Assembly: GCF_003234655.2 (NCBI RefSeq)
Contig: NZ_CP126271.1
Coordinates: 1,860,001 to 1,924,000, forward strand
Source of the DNA: Curtobacterium sp. MCLR17_007
Lineage (GTDB): Bacteria; Actinomycetota; Actinomycetes; Actinomycetales; Microbacteriaceae
Length of the DNA stretch: 64,000 bases
Direction: 5' to 3'
Part shown: piece by piece, positions 26,178 through 37,589 of the stretch
How positions within the stretch are numbered: the first letter of the stretch is position 1
How the letters are laid out: every line of letters begins with the position of its first letter
Position numbers and translations under genes: made by a program
Notes under the pieces: generated by a model
Databases searched by the model: none
What the model saw: only the letters and a program-made list of their open reading frames with translations
What the model was told of the DNA's origin: nothing

Positions 26178-27170
26178 TCAGGCCATGCCGACCGGGTCGG
26201 CCTCGGGTTCCGGCGAACGAGTCGAGCGCGATCGACCCCGCGACCGCGTGGGTGTCTCGTGCGCGGTGGCCGGGACGACGCACACGGGTGCGACGGAACG
26301 GCGGAGGACGTCGCGCAGCACCGAACCGGACAGCACGTGCACGTGTCCCTGCCCGAGCACGACCAGCGATGCAGTGCGGGTGTGGGCGACGATCGCCGGA
26401 CCCGGGTGACCCTCGACCAGCAACGACCGGACGCGGACCCCCGGGGCACGTGCGACCAGCCGGTCCGTCGCCCGCTGCAGCAGCGCCTGGCTCTCCCGGC
26501 GCCACCGGAGGGGGTCCTCGGCGAAGTCGGTCAGTCCGGTCCGGGTGACCAGCGGCATCTCCCACGCCCGCAGCAGTGTCAGTCGTCGGTGCCGCCGGGA
26601 CGCCTCGGCGACCGCGATCGCGACGGCCCGCTCGTCTTCGGGTTCGTCGACGGCCAGGACGACGTCGCCGTCGATCGGGTCCGGTCCGTCGGGCACCACG
26701 ACGGTCGGGACCGCGGCGCGCTCGGCGACCCGGGCCGGCGCGGAGCCGAGGGTCGAGCCACGCCGGCTCCGGAACGTGCCGACGACGAGCAGGTCGCCGC
26801 CGCCGGATTCGGCCACGAGCGCAGCGGCGAGCGGACCAGCGTGCCGGACGACGTCGACCTCGACGTCGGGCAGCGCCGCACGGGCCGCCTCCGCGACCTG
26901 CTCGGCCACCCGGCGACTGCCTGGGCCGACGCGTCCTTCCGGTGGCGGGTCGTCGCGTCCGTCCGGTGGCGGACCGCCGCGTCCGTCCGGTGGCGGACCG
27001 CCGCGTCCGTCCGGTGGCGGACCGTCGCGTCCTTCCGGTGTCGGGTCGACGTCGACGACCCGGAGCCGCTCGAGGTCCGTCGCGGCGTGCGCGACGACCC
27101 AGCGCAGCGCTTCGTCGTGCGGCCGTGCGGCGTCCGCTGCCAGCGTGACGGTGGTCCAGTGCTCGTCCAT
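26178..27170 (-). CDS. Tandem universal stress protein with a repeat insert
   Basis: A 330-residue protein with two UspA domains (about residues 1-160 and 165-300). The first domain is interrupted after LRVVDVDPTPEGR by a Pro/Gly/Asp/Arg-rich linker made of 8-residue units (GGPPPDGR and variants). The second ends with VVLGQGHVHVLSGSVLRDVL, a degenerate ATP-binding GxGx9G loop. The C-terminus is Arg/Ser-rich. Related proteins respond to stress and may bind ATP. The repeats are encoded by five 24-nt units and could vary in number. Confidence 0.82.
   Translation of the reverse strand: MDEHWTTVTLAADAARPHDEALRWVVAHAATDLERLRVVDVDPTPEGRDGPPPDGRGGPPPDGRGGPPPDGRDDPPPEGRVGPGSRRVAEQVAEAARAALPDVEVDVVRHAGPLAAALVAESGGGDLLVVGTFRSRRGSTLGSAPARVAERAAVPTVVVPDGPDPIDGDVVLAVDEPEDERAVAIAVAEASRRHRRLTLLRAWEMPLVTRTGLTDFAEDPLRWRRESQALLQRATDRLVARAPGVRVRSLLVEGHPGPAIVAHTRTASLVVLGQGHVHVLSGSVLRDVLRRSVAPVCVVPATAHETPTRSRGRSRSTRSPEPEADPVGMA
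26931..27050. repeat. Five 24-nt tandem repeats inside the Usp gene
   Basis: Units start at 26931, 26955, 26979, 27003 and 27027, each close to GCGTCCGTCCGGTGGCGGAC plus four bases. The three middle copies are almost identical and the outer ones carry changes. The length is a multiple of three, so gain or loss of units keeps the reading frame of the linker. Confidence 0.85.
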
Positions 27171-27295
27171 CCCGATCGACCTCCCGTGGTGAGATCCGAC
27201 GGGGCGTCTCGCGGCGCTCCTGCGGGCGAAGTTACTCCGCGCGGACCGACAGCACCACGCGGTGCGCTGGGGGTCGTCTGCGAGGACCGCGAGCG

Positions 27296-27301
27296 TACGT
27301 T
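27296..27301 (+). promoter_or_regulatory. Leaderless -10 box of the NUDIX gene
   Basis: TACGTT ends 6 nt before the ATG at 27308, consistent with a leaderless or near-leaderless transcript. Confidence 0.5.
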
Positions 27302-27307
27302 CACGGC

Positions 27308-27778
27308 ATGGTGCAGAGCGCGGGGGTGATGCTGTGGCGGACCGCTCCGTCCGGCGGCATCGAGGTGTTCATCGCCCACATGGGCGGGCCGTTCTGGCGG
27401 CGGCGTGAGCGGGCCTGGTCGATCCCGAAGGGCGAGCACGACGCCGTGGAGGACCCGCTCGACGCCGCCGTCCGCGAGTTCGGCGAGGAGATCGGGGTCG
27501 CGGTGCCCGACGTCCCGCTCGTGCTGCTCGGGACCTTCCGACAGGCCTCCGGCAAGCGCGTCACGGTCTTCGTCGGGCAGGCGCCGGACTTCGCGGTGGC
27601 CGCGGTGCACAGCAACACCGTCCGACTCGAGCTGCCCCGGGGCTCGGGCCGGTTCGTCGAGGTGCCGGAGGTCGACGACGCGCAGTGGGTGCCGATCGAG
27701 CGGGCGCGCGGCCTCCTGGTGGCCGGGCAGGTCCCCGCGCTCGACGCGCTGGACGTGCTGGTGTCCTCGGCGGGGTGA
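27308..27778 (+). CDS. NUDIX hydrolase
   Basis: A 156-residue pyrophosphohydrolase. The Nudix box is complete: G-x5-E-x7-REFGEEIG, reading GEHDAVEDPLDAAVREFGEE. The enzyme cleaves nucleoside diphosphates linked to another group, but the substrate is not predictable. It is divergent from the Usp gene and followed 101 nt later by the surface-protein gene, which has its own promoter. No ribosome binding site is seen before the ATG, in line with the TACGTT box 6 nt upstream. Confidence 0.88.
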   Translation: MVQSAGVMLWRTAPSGGIEVFIAHMGGPFWRRRERAWSIPKGEHDAVEDPLDAAVREFGEEIGVAVPDVPLVLLGTFRQASGKRVTVFVGQAPDFAVAAVHSNTVRLELPRGSGRFVEVPEVDDAQWVPIERARGLLVAGQVPALDALDVLVSSAG

Positions 27779-27829
27779 CGGCTTCGTCACGGAACGGTCG
27801 CGAACCGGACAGCCGTGCCGCGTGCTGGA

Positions 27830-27835
27830 TAACCT
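27830..27835 (+). promoter_or_regulatory. -10 box of the surface-protein gene
   Basis: TAACCT lies 44 nt before the ATG at 27880. The predicted leader carries the binding site CAGGGGAGA. Confidence 0.4.
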
Positions 27836-27879
27836 GAGCGAGCGTCGAGGCAGGCCGATGCGCGAACAGGGGAGAACAC

Positions 27880-30171
<2,292 letters not shown>

Positions 30172-30218
30172 ACCCGCGCGACCGGGCTGCGCCGGGCCTC
30201 CAGGCCGCCAGCGCAGTT

Positions 30219-30280
30219 CGCACAACAGAAAGCGATCCGCACCACGCAAGCCGGTGGTGCGGATCGCTTTCCGTTGTGCG
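30219..30280. terminator. Two-way terminator hairpin
   Basis: Arms of 27 bp with one mismatch (CGCACAACAGAAAGCGATCC... and its complement) and an 8-nt loop lie between the convergent surface-protein and MFS genes. The A-rich and T-rich parts of the arms supply a short U-run in both directions. Confidence 0.75.
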
Positions 30281-30330
30281 ACCACATCCCGCACAACGCG
30301 CGCGTCAGCACACAGCGCGCGCAACGCGCG

Positions 30331-31704
30331 TCAGCGCGTGCGGTGCGTCCGCGTCGTGCCGGTGATCGTCGCGACCGAGCCGGTGACCGTCTGGATCGCC
30401 CGGCTGATCGTCGGGATCGACGTCGTGACGACGGCCAGGGAGGACGTGATCGCCTCGATGGACGAGGTCGACAGGTGCTCCTGGTGCGTCGAGTGCATCG
30501 GGAAGCCCCGGCGCGCCGCGACCACCACGCCGAGCGATCCGAGCAGCACCACGGCCCCGGCGACCGGCAGCATCTGCATGCCCGTCAGCCCGAGCACCTG
30601 CCCGCCGATGGCCGCACCGCCCGCGATCCCGATGTTCGACGCGCCGTTGACCAGCGCTCCGGCGATGTCGGGGGAGACCCCGCCCGTGCGGATCGCCGCG
30701 GCCATGAACAGCGTGCCGGTCGTGCCGTTCGCCGCCATCCAGACGCCGGCGACGACCATCGTGCCGAGGAGCGACCCGTGCACGAACGGCAGCGCGACGA
30801 ACGCCGCGGCCATCGCGGCCACGGCTGCGATGAGCGTCTGCCGTGGGGCACGGTCGACGAACATGCCGGCGAGCCAGAGTCCGATCATCCCGGTGCCGCC
30901 CAGCACGAGCAGCGCACCGCTCACGAGAGCGGCGTCCAGCCCGGCGTCGATCACGTACGGACCGATGTACGTGTAGACGACGTAGTGCCCCGCGAAGAGC
31001 AGCAGGTCCGCCGTGACCACCGCGAGCAGACCGGTGCGAGCCCAGGCCTTCGGTGACCCGATGTGCGGCGACGCGGTGCCGGCGACCGCCGGCAGGAACG
31101 CCGCGGCGACGACGGCCAGGACGGCGGCGCACACGGCGACGGCCCCGACGGCCGGCCGCCAGCCGATCGACTGCCCGACACCGGTGGCGAGCGGGACTCC
31201 GACGACGAACCCGAGCGAGCTGCCCGAGTACACGAAGGCGATCGCCCGTCCGGCCAGGCGGGGCGGCACGATCCGGGTCGCGTAGGCCGAGGCGACCGAG
31301 AAGAACAGCGCGTGGGCGACACCGCCGACGACGCGGCCAGCGCAGACCACGGCGAACGAGGGCGCGAGCGCGACCATCAGGTTCGACACGGTGTACCCGA
31401 CGAGCGTCGCGACCAGGACGCCCTTGCGGGGGAGTCGAGCGGTCAGCGACGTGAGCGGCAGCGCGAGCAGGGCGACGGCTGCGGCGTAGACGGTGATCAC
31501 GATGCCCATGGTCGACTCGGACACGCCGAGGTCCGAGCTCATCGTGCCGAGCAGCCCGACGGGCATGAGCTCGGTCGTGATCGCGAAGAAGGTGGCGAGA
31601 CCGAGGACAGCGATCCCGACGATCGCCTTCGAGGTCAGGACAGACGGGGTGTGGAGCGACGTGGTGCTGGGCGTGGTGCGGGTCGACGCGGTGTTCGTCG
31701 TCAT
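30331..31704 (-). CDS. MFS transporter (DHA1 family, sugar/drug efflux-like)
   Basis: A 457-residue protein with about twelve membrane helices. FFAITTELMPVGLLGTMSSDL and GRVVGGVAHALFF resemble the arabinose/chloramphenicol exporter group (AraJ, CmlR). The C-terminal 55 residues form a hydrophilic Ser/Thr-rich tail (HLSTSSIEAITSS...). The ATG at 31704 follows the strong site GAGGAGGTCA; a longer frame to 31848 is not supported. A dyad overlapping its promoter (31832-31845) suggests control by an unlinked repressor. Confidence 0.88.
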   Translation of the reverse strand: MTTNTASTRTTPSTTSLHTPSVLTSKAIVGIAVLGLATFFAITTELMPVGLLGTMSSDLGVSESTMGIVITVYAAAVALLALPLTSLTARLPRKGVLVATLVGYTVSNLMVALAPSFAVVCAGRVVGGVAHALFFSVASAYATRIVPPRLAGRAIAFVYSGSSLGFVVGVPLATGVGQSIGWRPAVGAVAVCAAVLAVVAAAFLPAVAGTASPHIGSPKAWARTGLLAVVTADLLLFAGHYVVYTYIGPYVIDAGLDAALVSGALLVLGGTGMIGLWLAGMFVDRAPRQTLIAAVAAMAAAFVALPFVHGSLLGTMVVAGVWMAANGTTGTLFMAAAIRTGGVSPDIAGALVNGASNIGIAGGAAIGGQVLGLTGMQMLPVAGAVVLLGSLGVVVAARRGFPMHSTHQEHLSTSSIEAITSSLAVVTTSIPTISRAIQTVTGSVATITGTTRTHRTR

Positions 31705-31831
31705 TGGCTGACCTCCTCGGGGCGTGGCGGAGCGCGCGACGGGACGTCTCGTCGACGACACCACGACCAGGAGGGTCGGGCTGCGCGCTCGGTGTGCGGA
31801 TGTGTGGTTGGTCACTCCACGGCGAGTGCGA

Positions 31832-31845
31832 TCAGACCAGTCTGA
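31832..31845. promoter_or_regulatory. Candidate operator of the MFS gene
   Basis: TCAGAC-CA-GTCTGA is a perfect 6-bp dyad. On the minus strand it overlaps a possible -10 (CAGACT) that lies 17 nt after a possible -35 (GTGACA), upstream of the MFS start at 31704. Confidence 0.4.
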
Positions 31846-31894
31846 CACGAGGTCGTCGGATTGTCACGGGAGCGCTCCAACGCCGCCAGGAGGC

Positions 31895-32848
31895 TCAGAA
31901 CGACTGCGCGACCCGACCCTGGACGCCGCCGCCGGACAGCTCGAGCGTCAGGGTCCCGCTCAGCGACTGCGCGGTCATCGACACCGCCCCGTGCAGGGCG
32001 TCCTCGCGGGGGAAGCACGCCGTCGACGCCTCCATCCGGTTCGCCGTGGCGACCAGGCAGACCGTCCCCCGGTCAGTGCCGACGCCCGCCCACACGTTCC
32101 ACGGCGTCGCCGCGTCGTCACCGCTGAGGGAGCGGTTCGTGTAGATCAGCCGGGTGGAGTGCAGGCGCACCGGGGCCTCGAGCGACCCAGGGATCTGGTC
32201 GGCGTAGGTCTGCGGCGCGTCGAGCAGCTGTTCCAGCGTCACCGTGCCGGCCGTCGGGGTCACGGACGGTGACGACGGGACCGCTGGGTGCACGGTCCCG
32301 ATGACGAGTCCGGTCCCGAACGCGACCACGATCGCCGCGGCCAGACCGCCGGCGACCCATGGCCGCGTCCGCGCGCTCCGGAGGACGCGGACGGCGCGGT
32401 CACGGGCCCGGATCCAACCGCTCGGCACGTCGGCACCGTGGCCGGGTCCGCCGGACGGGAGGCCCGGGTCGCCCTGGTCGGGAGCCGTCGCCTCCACCCC
32501 GTGGTCGGTGAGCGGCGGGACGGCAGCGGTCCCGGGCATGTCGCCCGGCAGGTCGTCGTCACGTTCGGCGTCGACGGGCGGGCCGTCGACCATCGACGCC
32601 GGCGCCTCGGCGCCTTCCGGGGACTCGGCGTGCTCCGAGGACCCGGCGCGTCCCGGGGTTGCGGGCGCGACGCTCGGCGTCACCGATGCGGCGGACCCGG
32701 GCCGGACGGTGCGCGGCACGGGGCGGCGTCCGAGGTCGGTCAGCGCGATCCGGGCCCGTGCCGCCTCGGTGGGCGTCGACCCCGAACCCCAGGCGATCTC
32801 CTGCAGGCGCGCGCGTTCGCGGTCGGTGTCGCGGTCGTCGGCGGCCAT
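31895..32848 (-). CDS. Single-pass membrane protein of unknown function
   Basis: A 317-residue protein I do not recognise. Residues 1-160 are a charged and Pro/Gly/Asp-rich cytoplasmic part that begins with a short conserved-looking helix (ARLQEIAWGSGSTPTEAARARIALTDL). One membrane helix follows at 164-186 (WVAGGLAAAIVVAFGTGLVIG). The outer domain of about 130 residues has two cysteines (VCLVATAN, ACFPRED) likely to form a disulphide. The layout resembles an anti-sigma or regulator-like membrane protein, but no zinc motif is present. ATG 32848 was preferred over GTG 32854 for its spacing to GGGAG. Confidence 0.65.
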   Translation of the reverse strand: MAADDRDTDRERARLQEIAWGSGSTPTEAARARIALTDLGRRPVPRTVRPGSAASVTPSVAPATPGRAGSSEHAESPEGAEAPASMVDGPPVDAERDDDLPGDMPGTAAVPPLTDHGVEATAPDQGDPGLPSGGPGHGADVPSGWIRARDRAVRVLRSARTRPWVAGGLAAAIVVAFGTGLVIGTVHPAVPSSPSVTPTAGTVTLEQLLDAPQTYADQIPGSLEAPVRLHSTRLIYTNRSLSGDDAATPWNVWAGVGTDRGTVCLVATANRMEASTACFPREDALHGAVSMTAQSLSGTLTLELSGGGVQGRVAQSF

Positions 32849-32962
32849 GCGCACTCCCGGTGTCCGGTCGATGCTGTCTCGAGATCATCGTGGCACTCGT
32901 GCGAACACCGCGTGCACCGAGTTCGGAGACCTGTCCGGATCCGGTGGGTGTAGGTCTTGTGC

Positions 32963-33157
32963 ATGACAGACGCACGCGAACCCGACCCCGAGGTCATCGA
33001 GCCGGTCAGCCACGACGCGACCTCCGGCGAGGCCGACTACGTCGCGACGAACCCCGGCGGCAGCGGTGCCGAGCGGCACAACCCGCTGCCGGACGAGGAA
33101 CAGGGCCGCGACACCGAGTACGACCCGGTCGACCAGGGCCCCGAGCACGAGGGCTGA
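32963..33157 (+). CDS. Small acidic hypothetical protein
   Basis: A 64-residue, strongly acidic and probably disordered protein (AREPDPEVIEP, NPLPDEEQGRD). No function can be assigned. The ATG at 32963 was chosen over the upstream TTG at 32957. It is divergent from the membrane protein at 31895 and convergent with the YidC-like gene. A TAGGTC sequence 6 nt before the ATG may be a poor leaderless -10. Codon use is normal for this genome. Confidence 0.6.
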   Translation: MTDAREPDPEVIEPVSHDATSGEADYVATNPGGSGAERHNPLPDEEQGRDTEYDPVDQGPEHEG

Positions 33158-33162
33158 GGCGC

Positions 33163-33912
33163 TCAGCGGAGCACGCGGCGCAGGAGTGCCCGCTCGCCGG
33201 CGGTCCACGCGGCGCTCGTGACGACGTACAGTGCGGCCGCGGACGGCGCGACCGCGGCGAAGACGACGGTCACGAACGGCACCCAGCGCGTGACCGCAGA
33301 CGTCGCGGCCGCTCCGGGCACGGCGGCGTCGACGGGCTCCGGTGGGTTCCACCGCAGGTTCGACCGCCGGGTCAGTTCGACGACGACCGCCAGCACCGCC
33401 AGCAGCAGGACGAGCACCCAGGCGTGCGCCCACAGCGGCGAGGCGACCACCGCGACGAACGAGTGTCCGAGCGGGATCCCGACGAGCGTGGCCTCGAGCA
33501 GCGCGTTCGTCGCGCCGGCGATGGTCGCGTGCGTGAACAGGGCGTACACGACCGACACGACGGGTGCCTGCGCGAGCACGGGCAGGCACCCGGCCAGGGG
33601 TGAGACGTGCTCGGACGTGTACAGCTCCTGGACGGCACGCCGCAGGCGTTCGGCGTCCCCGCGGTGACGACGCCGCAGTGCCGCGAGCTGCGGGGCGAGA
33701 CGACGTCGATCGCGCTCGGCACGCACCTGCAGGACGGACAGCGGGACGAGGAGCGCGCGGACGGCCAGGGTCACCAGCACGACGGCGAGTGCGGCGGCCA
33801 ACGGCCCGGCGACGGGGTCGAGCGCGATGGTCAGGGCGGCGAGCAGCTCCGCACCGAGGTGCAGCGCGCCGCCGATGAGCGGCCCGACGAGGGGGAGGGT
33901 GGACAGGTCCAT
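33163..33912 (-). CDS. YidC/Oxa1 family membrane protein (paralogue)
   Basis: A 249-residue membrane protein with about five hydrophobic segments. LAVRALLVPLSVLQ keeps the arginine of the hydrophilic groove, and SPLAGCLPVLAQAPV is a family signature. The main yidC of such genomes sits beside rnpA near the replication origin, so this looks like a second, shorter homologue. It lies behind a small membrane protein on the same strand, 59 nt apart. The ATG at 33912 has only a weak GGAA site upstream. Confidence 0.82.
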   Translation of the reverse strand: MDLSTLPLVGPLIGGALHLGAELLAALTIALDPVAGPLAAALAVVLVTLAVRALLVPLSVLQVRAERDRRRLAPQLAALRRRHRGDAERLRRAVQELYTSEHVSPLAGCLPVLAQAPVVSVVYALFTHATIAGATNALLEATLVGIPLGHSFVAVVASPLWAHAWVLVLLLAVLAVVVELTRRSNLRWNPPEPVDAAVPGAAATSAVTRWVPFVTVVFAAVAPSAAALYVVTSAAWTAGERALLRRVLR

Positions 33913-33971
33913 GACGATTCCGATCGAGTGTGGTGGCAGGGGTCGACGAGCGACCCGCACACCGATCGGTG

Positions 33972-34256
33972 TCAGGTCGCGGGGACGGCTCCCGGTGCCC
34001 GGGGCCGAGCGTGCCCGGCAGCGTCCGGGTGGCTCCACGCGATCCGCGTGACGAGGTCGAGCGGGACGGCCCCGACACGGCCGTCGGCGGCGGCGGGGGA
34101 CCCGAGGACGAGGCCCAGCACCTGCGCCACGAGGACCGCTGCGGCGACCACCGCGACACCGAACCCGGCCAGGGCGAGCAGCGGCATCGCGCCGGAGGCA
34201 GGGTCGACGAGGAGCAGTGCGGCGACTGCGCGCAGGAACACCTCGACGACGGCCAT
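33972..34256 (-). CDS. Small membrane protein (DUF6412-like)
   Basis: A 94-residue protein with two hydrophobic helices (residues about 5-25 and 28-52) and a short hydrophilic tail. As I recall, proteins of this kind (DUF6412) are found beside YidC-like genes in Microbacteriaceae; the name is therefore provisional. It and the YidC paralogue form a pair on the minus strand, divergent from ybaK. It could assist the insertase. Confidence 0.6.
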   Translation of the reverse strand: MAVVEVFLRAVAALLLVDPASGAMPLLALAGFGVAVVAAAVLVAQVLGLVLGSPAAADGRVGAVPLDLVTRIAWSHPDAAGHARPRAPGAVPAT

Positions 34257-34322
34257 GGTCTGATCAGCGTATCGCCCGCGTGCCGCCCCGCACCGGTGCC
34301 CTGACCAGGGGATGATCGCCGC

Positions 34323-34808
34323 ATGACCGCCGCTGCCCCGAGCACCCCCGCGACCCTCGCGTTGGAGCGCGCCGGGGTGCCCTTCACGCCCCACGTGTAC
34401 GAGCACCACGAGACCGCGACCAACTTCGGCGAAGAGGCGGCCGCCGCGCTGGGCCTCCGCGAGGAACAGGTCTTCAAGACGCTCGTCGTCTCGGTCGACG
34501 GCGCGCTGGCGGTCGCGATCGTCCCGGTGGCGAACCGGCTCGACCTCAAGGCCATCGCCGCTGCCGTCGGCGGCAAGAAGGCCACGCTCGCCGACCCGAC
34601 CCTGGCCGAGAAGCGGACCGGCTACGTCGTGGGCGGCATCAGCCCCGTCGGCCAGCGATCGCAGCTCCGCACCGTGCTCGACGAGTCGGCGACCACCTAC
34701 CCGACGATCTTCGTCTCCGGTGGTCGTCGCGGGTTCGACATCGAGATCGCCCCTGCTGACCTGCTGGCGGTCACGAAAGCGACCACGGCGGCCATCGCCC
34801 GGACCTGA
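34323..34808 (+). CDS. ybaK: Cys-tRNA(Pro) deacylase, YbaK/EbsC family
   Basis: A 161-residue trans-editing enzyme that hydrolyses cysteine wrongly attached to tRNA(Pro). The conserved core is visible: VFKTLVVSVDG, PVANRLDLKAIAAAVGGKKA with the catalytic lysine region, and GYVVGGISPVGQR. Length and order fit the family well. The ATG at 34323 follows a possible -10 at the end of the divergent gap. It stands alone between the YidC pair and the Clp gene. Confidence 0.92.
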   Translation: MTAAAPSTPATLALERAGVPFTPHVYEHHETATNFGEEAAAALGLREEQVFKTLVVSVDGALAVAIVPVANRLDLKAIAAAVGGKKATLADPTLAEKRTGYVVGGISPVGQRSQLRTVLDESATTYPTIFVSGGRRGFDIEIAPADLLAVTKATTAAIART

Positions 34809-34866
34809 GTCGAGTCCGCGCAACTTCTTCCACCACCCGGGAATGACCCGGTCCCTCCTGCGTTGC

Positions 34867-34887
34867 ATTGAGTCGAAGGCACTCAAG
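34867..34887. promoter_or_regulatory. HAIR element (HspR operator)
   Basis: ATTGAGT-N7-ACTCAAG matches the HspR-associated inverted repeat CTTGAGT-N7-ACTCAAG in all but the first base. It lies 17 nt before the TTG start of the Clp ATPase gene, where bound HspR would block transcription. Confidence 0.85.
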
Positions 34888-34903
34888 TTCCCAGGAGGTC
34901 CCT

Positions 34904-37495
34904 TTGCCAGCAACGTCCGGCCCGACCAACGGCAACGACGCGTTCGACGCGTTCCTCGCTCGTCTGCTCGCGGCACAGAACGCCGGCGCCCAGCGATCCA
35001 CACCGCTGGGACGTCCGGTCGACATCACCCGGCTGCTCAGCCGCCGCACCCACGACCTGCTCCAGCGCACCGCCGAGTACGCGGTCGCCCAGGGGCAGCG
35101 GGAGCTCGACGCACTGCACCTGCTGCACGTGCTCGTCGAGACCGAGCCCTTCGACGCCGTCGTCCGCTCCGCGGGCATCGACCCGGCGCACCTGGCCGAC
35201 GAGGTCGAGCAGCGCCTGCCCGCCCCGACCGCCGAGCCCGTCGAGGGTCGGCCGGCACTCACGCCCTCGGCGCAGCGCGTCCTCGTCGAGGCCACCCAGG
35301 CGGCCCGCGGCTTCGGCAGCACCTACACCGACCCCGAGCACGTCTTCTTCGCGCTCGTCATGGACCAGGAGACCGTCACCGGTCAGCTCCTGGCGAGCGC
35401 CGGCATCACCCCGCAGGTGATGCAGTCGTACGCACAACAGGCCGCCGATGCGGCTCGAGAGGGGCGCCCGATGCCCGGGACCACCGAAGCCGACCAGCAG
35501 CAGTCGGAGACCCCGACGCTCGACCAGTTCGGCACGGACCTCACCGAGCGCGCCCGCCAGGGCGGCATCGACCCGGTGATCGGCCGCGCGGACGAGATCG
35601 AACAGACCGTCGAGATCCTGCTGCGCCGGTCGAAGAACAACCCCGTGCTGATCGGCGAGCCCGGTGTCGGCAAGACCGCGATCGTCGAGGGCCTCGCGCA
35701 GCGCATCGCGGACGGCGACGTCCCGAGCCTGCTGCAGGGCAAGCGCGTCGTCGCCCTCGACCTGCCCGGCATGCTCTCCGGCACCCGCTACCGCGGCGAC
35801 TTCGAGGAACGCCTGACGAAGGCCATGGACGAGATCGCGGCGCACGCCGACGAGCTCATCGTGTTCGTGGACGAGCTGCACACGGTCGTCGGTGCCGGTG
35901 GTGGCGGCGAGGGCGGGTCGATGGACGCGGGCAACATCCTGAAGCCCCGTCTGGCCCGCGGTGACCTGCACATGGTCGGCGCGACCACGCTGAAGGAGTA
36001 CCGCCGGATCGAGAAGGACGCCGCACTCGAGCGCCGCTTCCAACCCGTCACGGTGGGGGAGCCGAGCGTCGAGGACGCCGTGGCGATCCTGACCGGGCTG
36101 GCGCCACGGTACGCCGAGCACCACGGCGTGACCTACACCGACGACGCCCTGCGCGCCGCCGTCGAGCTCTCCCACCGCTACGTCGCCGACCGGCAGCTGC
36201 CCGACAAGGCCATCGACCTCATCGACCAGGCCGGGGCCCGCCGCCGGCTCGCCCGTTCGGGCGACGTCGACGTCGAGGCACTGCGCGACCAGGTCGCTGA
36301 GCTGATGGCCGAGAAGGACCGTGCCGTCAGCGCGGAGGACTACGAAGCGGCGTCACGCCTACGCGACCAGACGGCCGAACTGGAGGCCCGGATCACCGCC
36401 GCCGCACAGGCGGACGTAGGTCGGTCCTCCAGTCCGGAGTCCGCAAGCACGGAGATCACCGAAGCCGACATCGCGGCCGTGGTGGCGCGAGCCACCGGGA
36501 TCCCCGCGTCCCGGCTGACCCAGGGCGACCGGACGCGGCTCGCCGCGCTCGAGGACGAACTGCACGAGCGGGTCGTCGGACAGGACGACGCCGTGCGGGC
36601 CATCGCCACGGCGGTGCGTCGCAACCGGACCGGCATGGGCGACCCGGACCGTCCCGTCGGCAGCTTCCTGTTCCTCGGGCCGACCGGGGTCGGCAAGACC
36701 GAGCTGGCGAAGTCCCTCGCGGCATCGCTGTTCGGGGACGAGACGGCGATGCTCCGCTTCGACATGAGCGAGTTCGGCGAGCGGCACACCGTGTCGCGGC
36801 TGGTCGGCGCCCCTCCCGGGTACGTCGGCTACGACGAGGCCGGTCAGCTGACCGAGCGTGTCCGTCGCAACCCGTACTCGGTCATCCTGCTCGACGAGGT
36901 CGAGAAGGCGCACCCCGACGTCTTCAACCTGCTGCTGCAGGTGCTCGACGACGGACGGCTCACGGACGGACAGGGCCGCACGGTCGACTTCCGGAACACG
37001 GTCGTGATCATGACGTCGAACATCGGGTCCGAACTCCTGGCGTCGCGCACGGGAGCCCTCGGGTTCTCGGCGTCGGCGGACGGTGGGTTCTCGGAGGAGG
37101 ACCTGCGGCAGCGCGTGATGGGCAAGCTCCGCGAGGCGATGCGGCCGGAGTTCATCAACCGCATCGACGACATCGTGCTGTTCCGCAAGCTCGACCGCTC
37201 GCAGATGGAGTCGATCGTGTCGCTGCTGCTCGCGGAGACCTCGATGCGGCTCATCGCGCAGGACATGGTCCTGTCGGTGTCCGAGGACGCCGTCGCGTGG
37301 CTTGCCGAGCACGGGTACGAGCCGGAGTACGGTGCCCGCCCGCTCCGACGGCTGATCCAGCGCGAGGTCGACGACCGCATCGCGACGCTCGTCGTGGACG
37401 GGGTGGCCGGTGCTGGTGACACGGTGCAGGTCACCGTGGACGGCGACGCCCTCGTCGCCCGCGTCGCAGGCGTCACGGCGACGCTCGTCGGCTGA
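34904..37495 (+). CDS. Clp AAA+ ATPase with UVR motif (ClpC-like)
   Basis: An 863-residue HSP100 unfoldase. It has an N-domain (residues about 40-145), a first AAA+ module (GEPGVGKT near 250), a short middle part with a UVR-like motif (about 470-500, [20 protein letters not shown]) and a second AAA+ module (GPTGVGKT near 592). The middle part is too short for ClpB, and ALGF after the second Walker B region is the type of loop that docks to ClpP. Both features point to ClpC rather than ClpB. The TTG start at 34904 is set by the strong site CAGGAGG. A HAIR element just upstream indicates heat-shock control through HspR. Confidence 0.9.
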   Translation: MPATSGPTNGNDAFDAFLARLLAAQNAGAQRSTPLGRPVDITRLLSRRTHDLLQRTAEYAVAQGQRELDALHLLHVLVETEPFDAVVRSAGIDPAHLADEVEQRLPAPTAEPVEGRPALTPSAQRVLVEATQAARGFGSTYTDPEHVFFALVMDQETVTGQLLASAGITPQVMQSYAQQAADAAREGRPMPGTTEADQQQSETPTLDQFGTDLTERARQGGIDPVIGRADEIEQTVEILLRRSKNNPVLIGEPGVGKTAIVEGLAQRIADGDVPSLLQGKRVVALDLPGMLSGTRYRGDFEERLTKAMDEIAAHADELIVFVDELHTVVGAGGGGEGGSMDAGNILKPRLARGDLHMVGATTLKEYRRIEKDAALERRFQPVTVGEPSVEDAVAILTGLAPRYAEHHGVTYTDDALRAAVELSHRYVADRQLPDKAIDLIDQAGARRRLARSGDVDVEALRDQVAELMAEKDRAVSAEDYEAASRLRDQTAELEARITAAAQADVGRSSSPESASTEITEADIAAVVARATGIPASRLTQGDRTRLAALEDELHERVVGQDDAVRAIATAVRRNRTGMGDPDRPVGSFLFLGPTGVGKTELAKSLAASLFGDETAMLRFDMSEFGERHTVSRLVGAPPGYVGYDEAGQLTERVRRNPYSVILLDEVEKAHPDVFNLLLQVLDDGRLTDGQGRTVDFRNTVVIMTSNIGSELLASRTGALGFSASADGGFSEEDLRQRVMGKLREAMRPEFINRIDDIVLFRKLDRSQMESIVSLLLAETSMRLIAQDMVLSVSEDAVAWLAEHGYEPEYGARPLRRLIQREVDDRIATLVVDGVAGAGDTVQVTVDGDALVARVAGVTATLVG

Positions 37496-37510
37496 CCTCG
37501 ATCCACACGG

Positions 37511-37547
37511 AGAACGCCCCGGGACCTGTTCGGTCTCGGGGCGTTCT
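37511..37547 (+). terminator. Terminator of the Clp gene
   Basis: Arms AGAACGCCCCGGGACC and GGTCTCGGGGCGTTCT (one mismatch) with a 5-nt loop, ending in TTCTTCG, 16 nt after the stop codon. Confidence 0.8.
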
Positions 37548-37589
37548 TCGTGCCTGTCGAATGCATTTCGAGGAATTCCGGAGGAACGC

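Noticed and set aside
26931..27050. CRISPR array or rearrangement
   Set aside because: The units are contiguous, multiples of three and in frame within an intact gene; no spacers.
34904..37495. Naming the Clp ATPase ClpB
   Set aside because: The HAIR element suggested ClpB, but the middle region is short and UVR-like and an ALGF loop is present, so ClpC-like is the better description.
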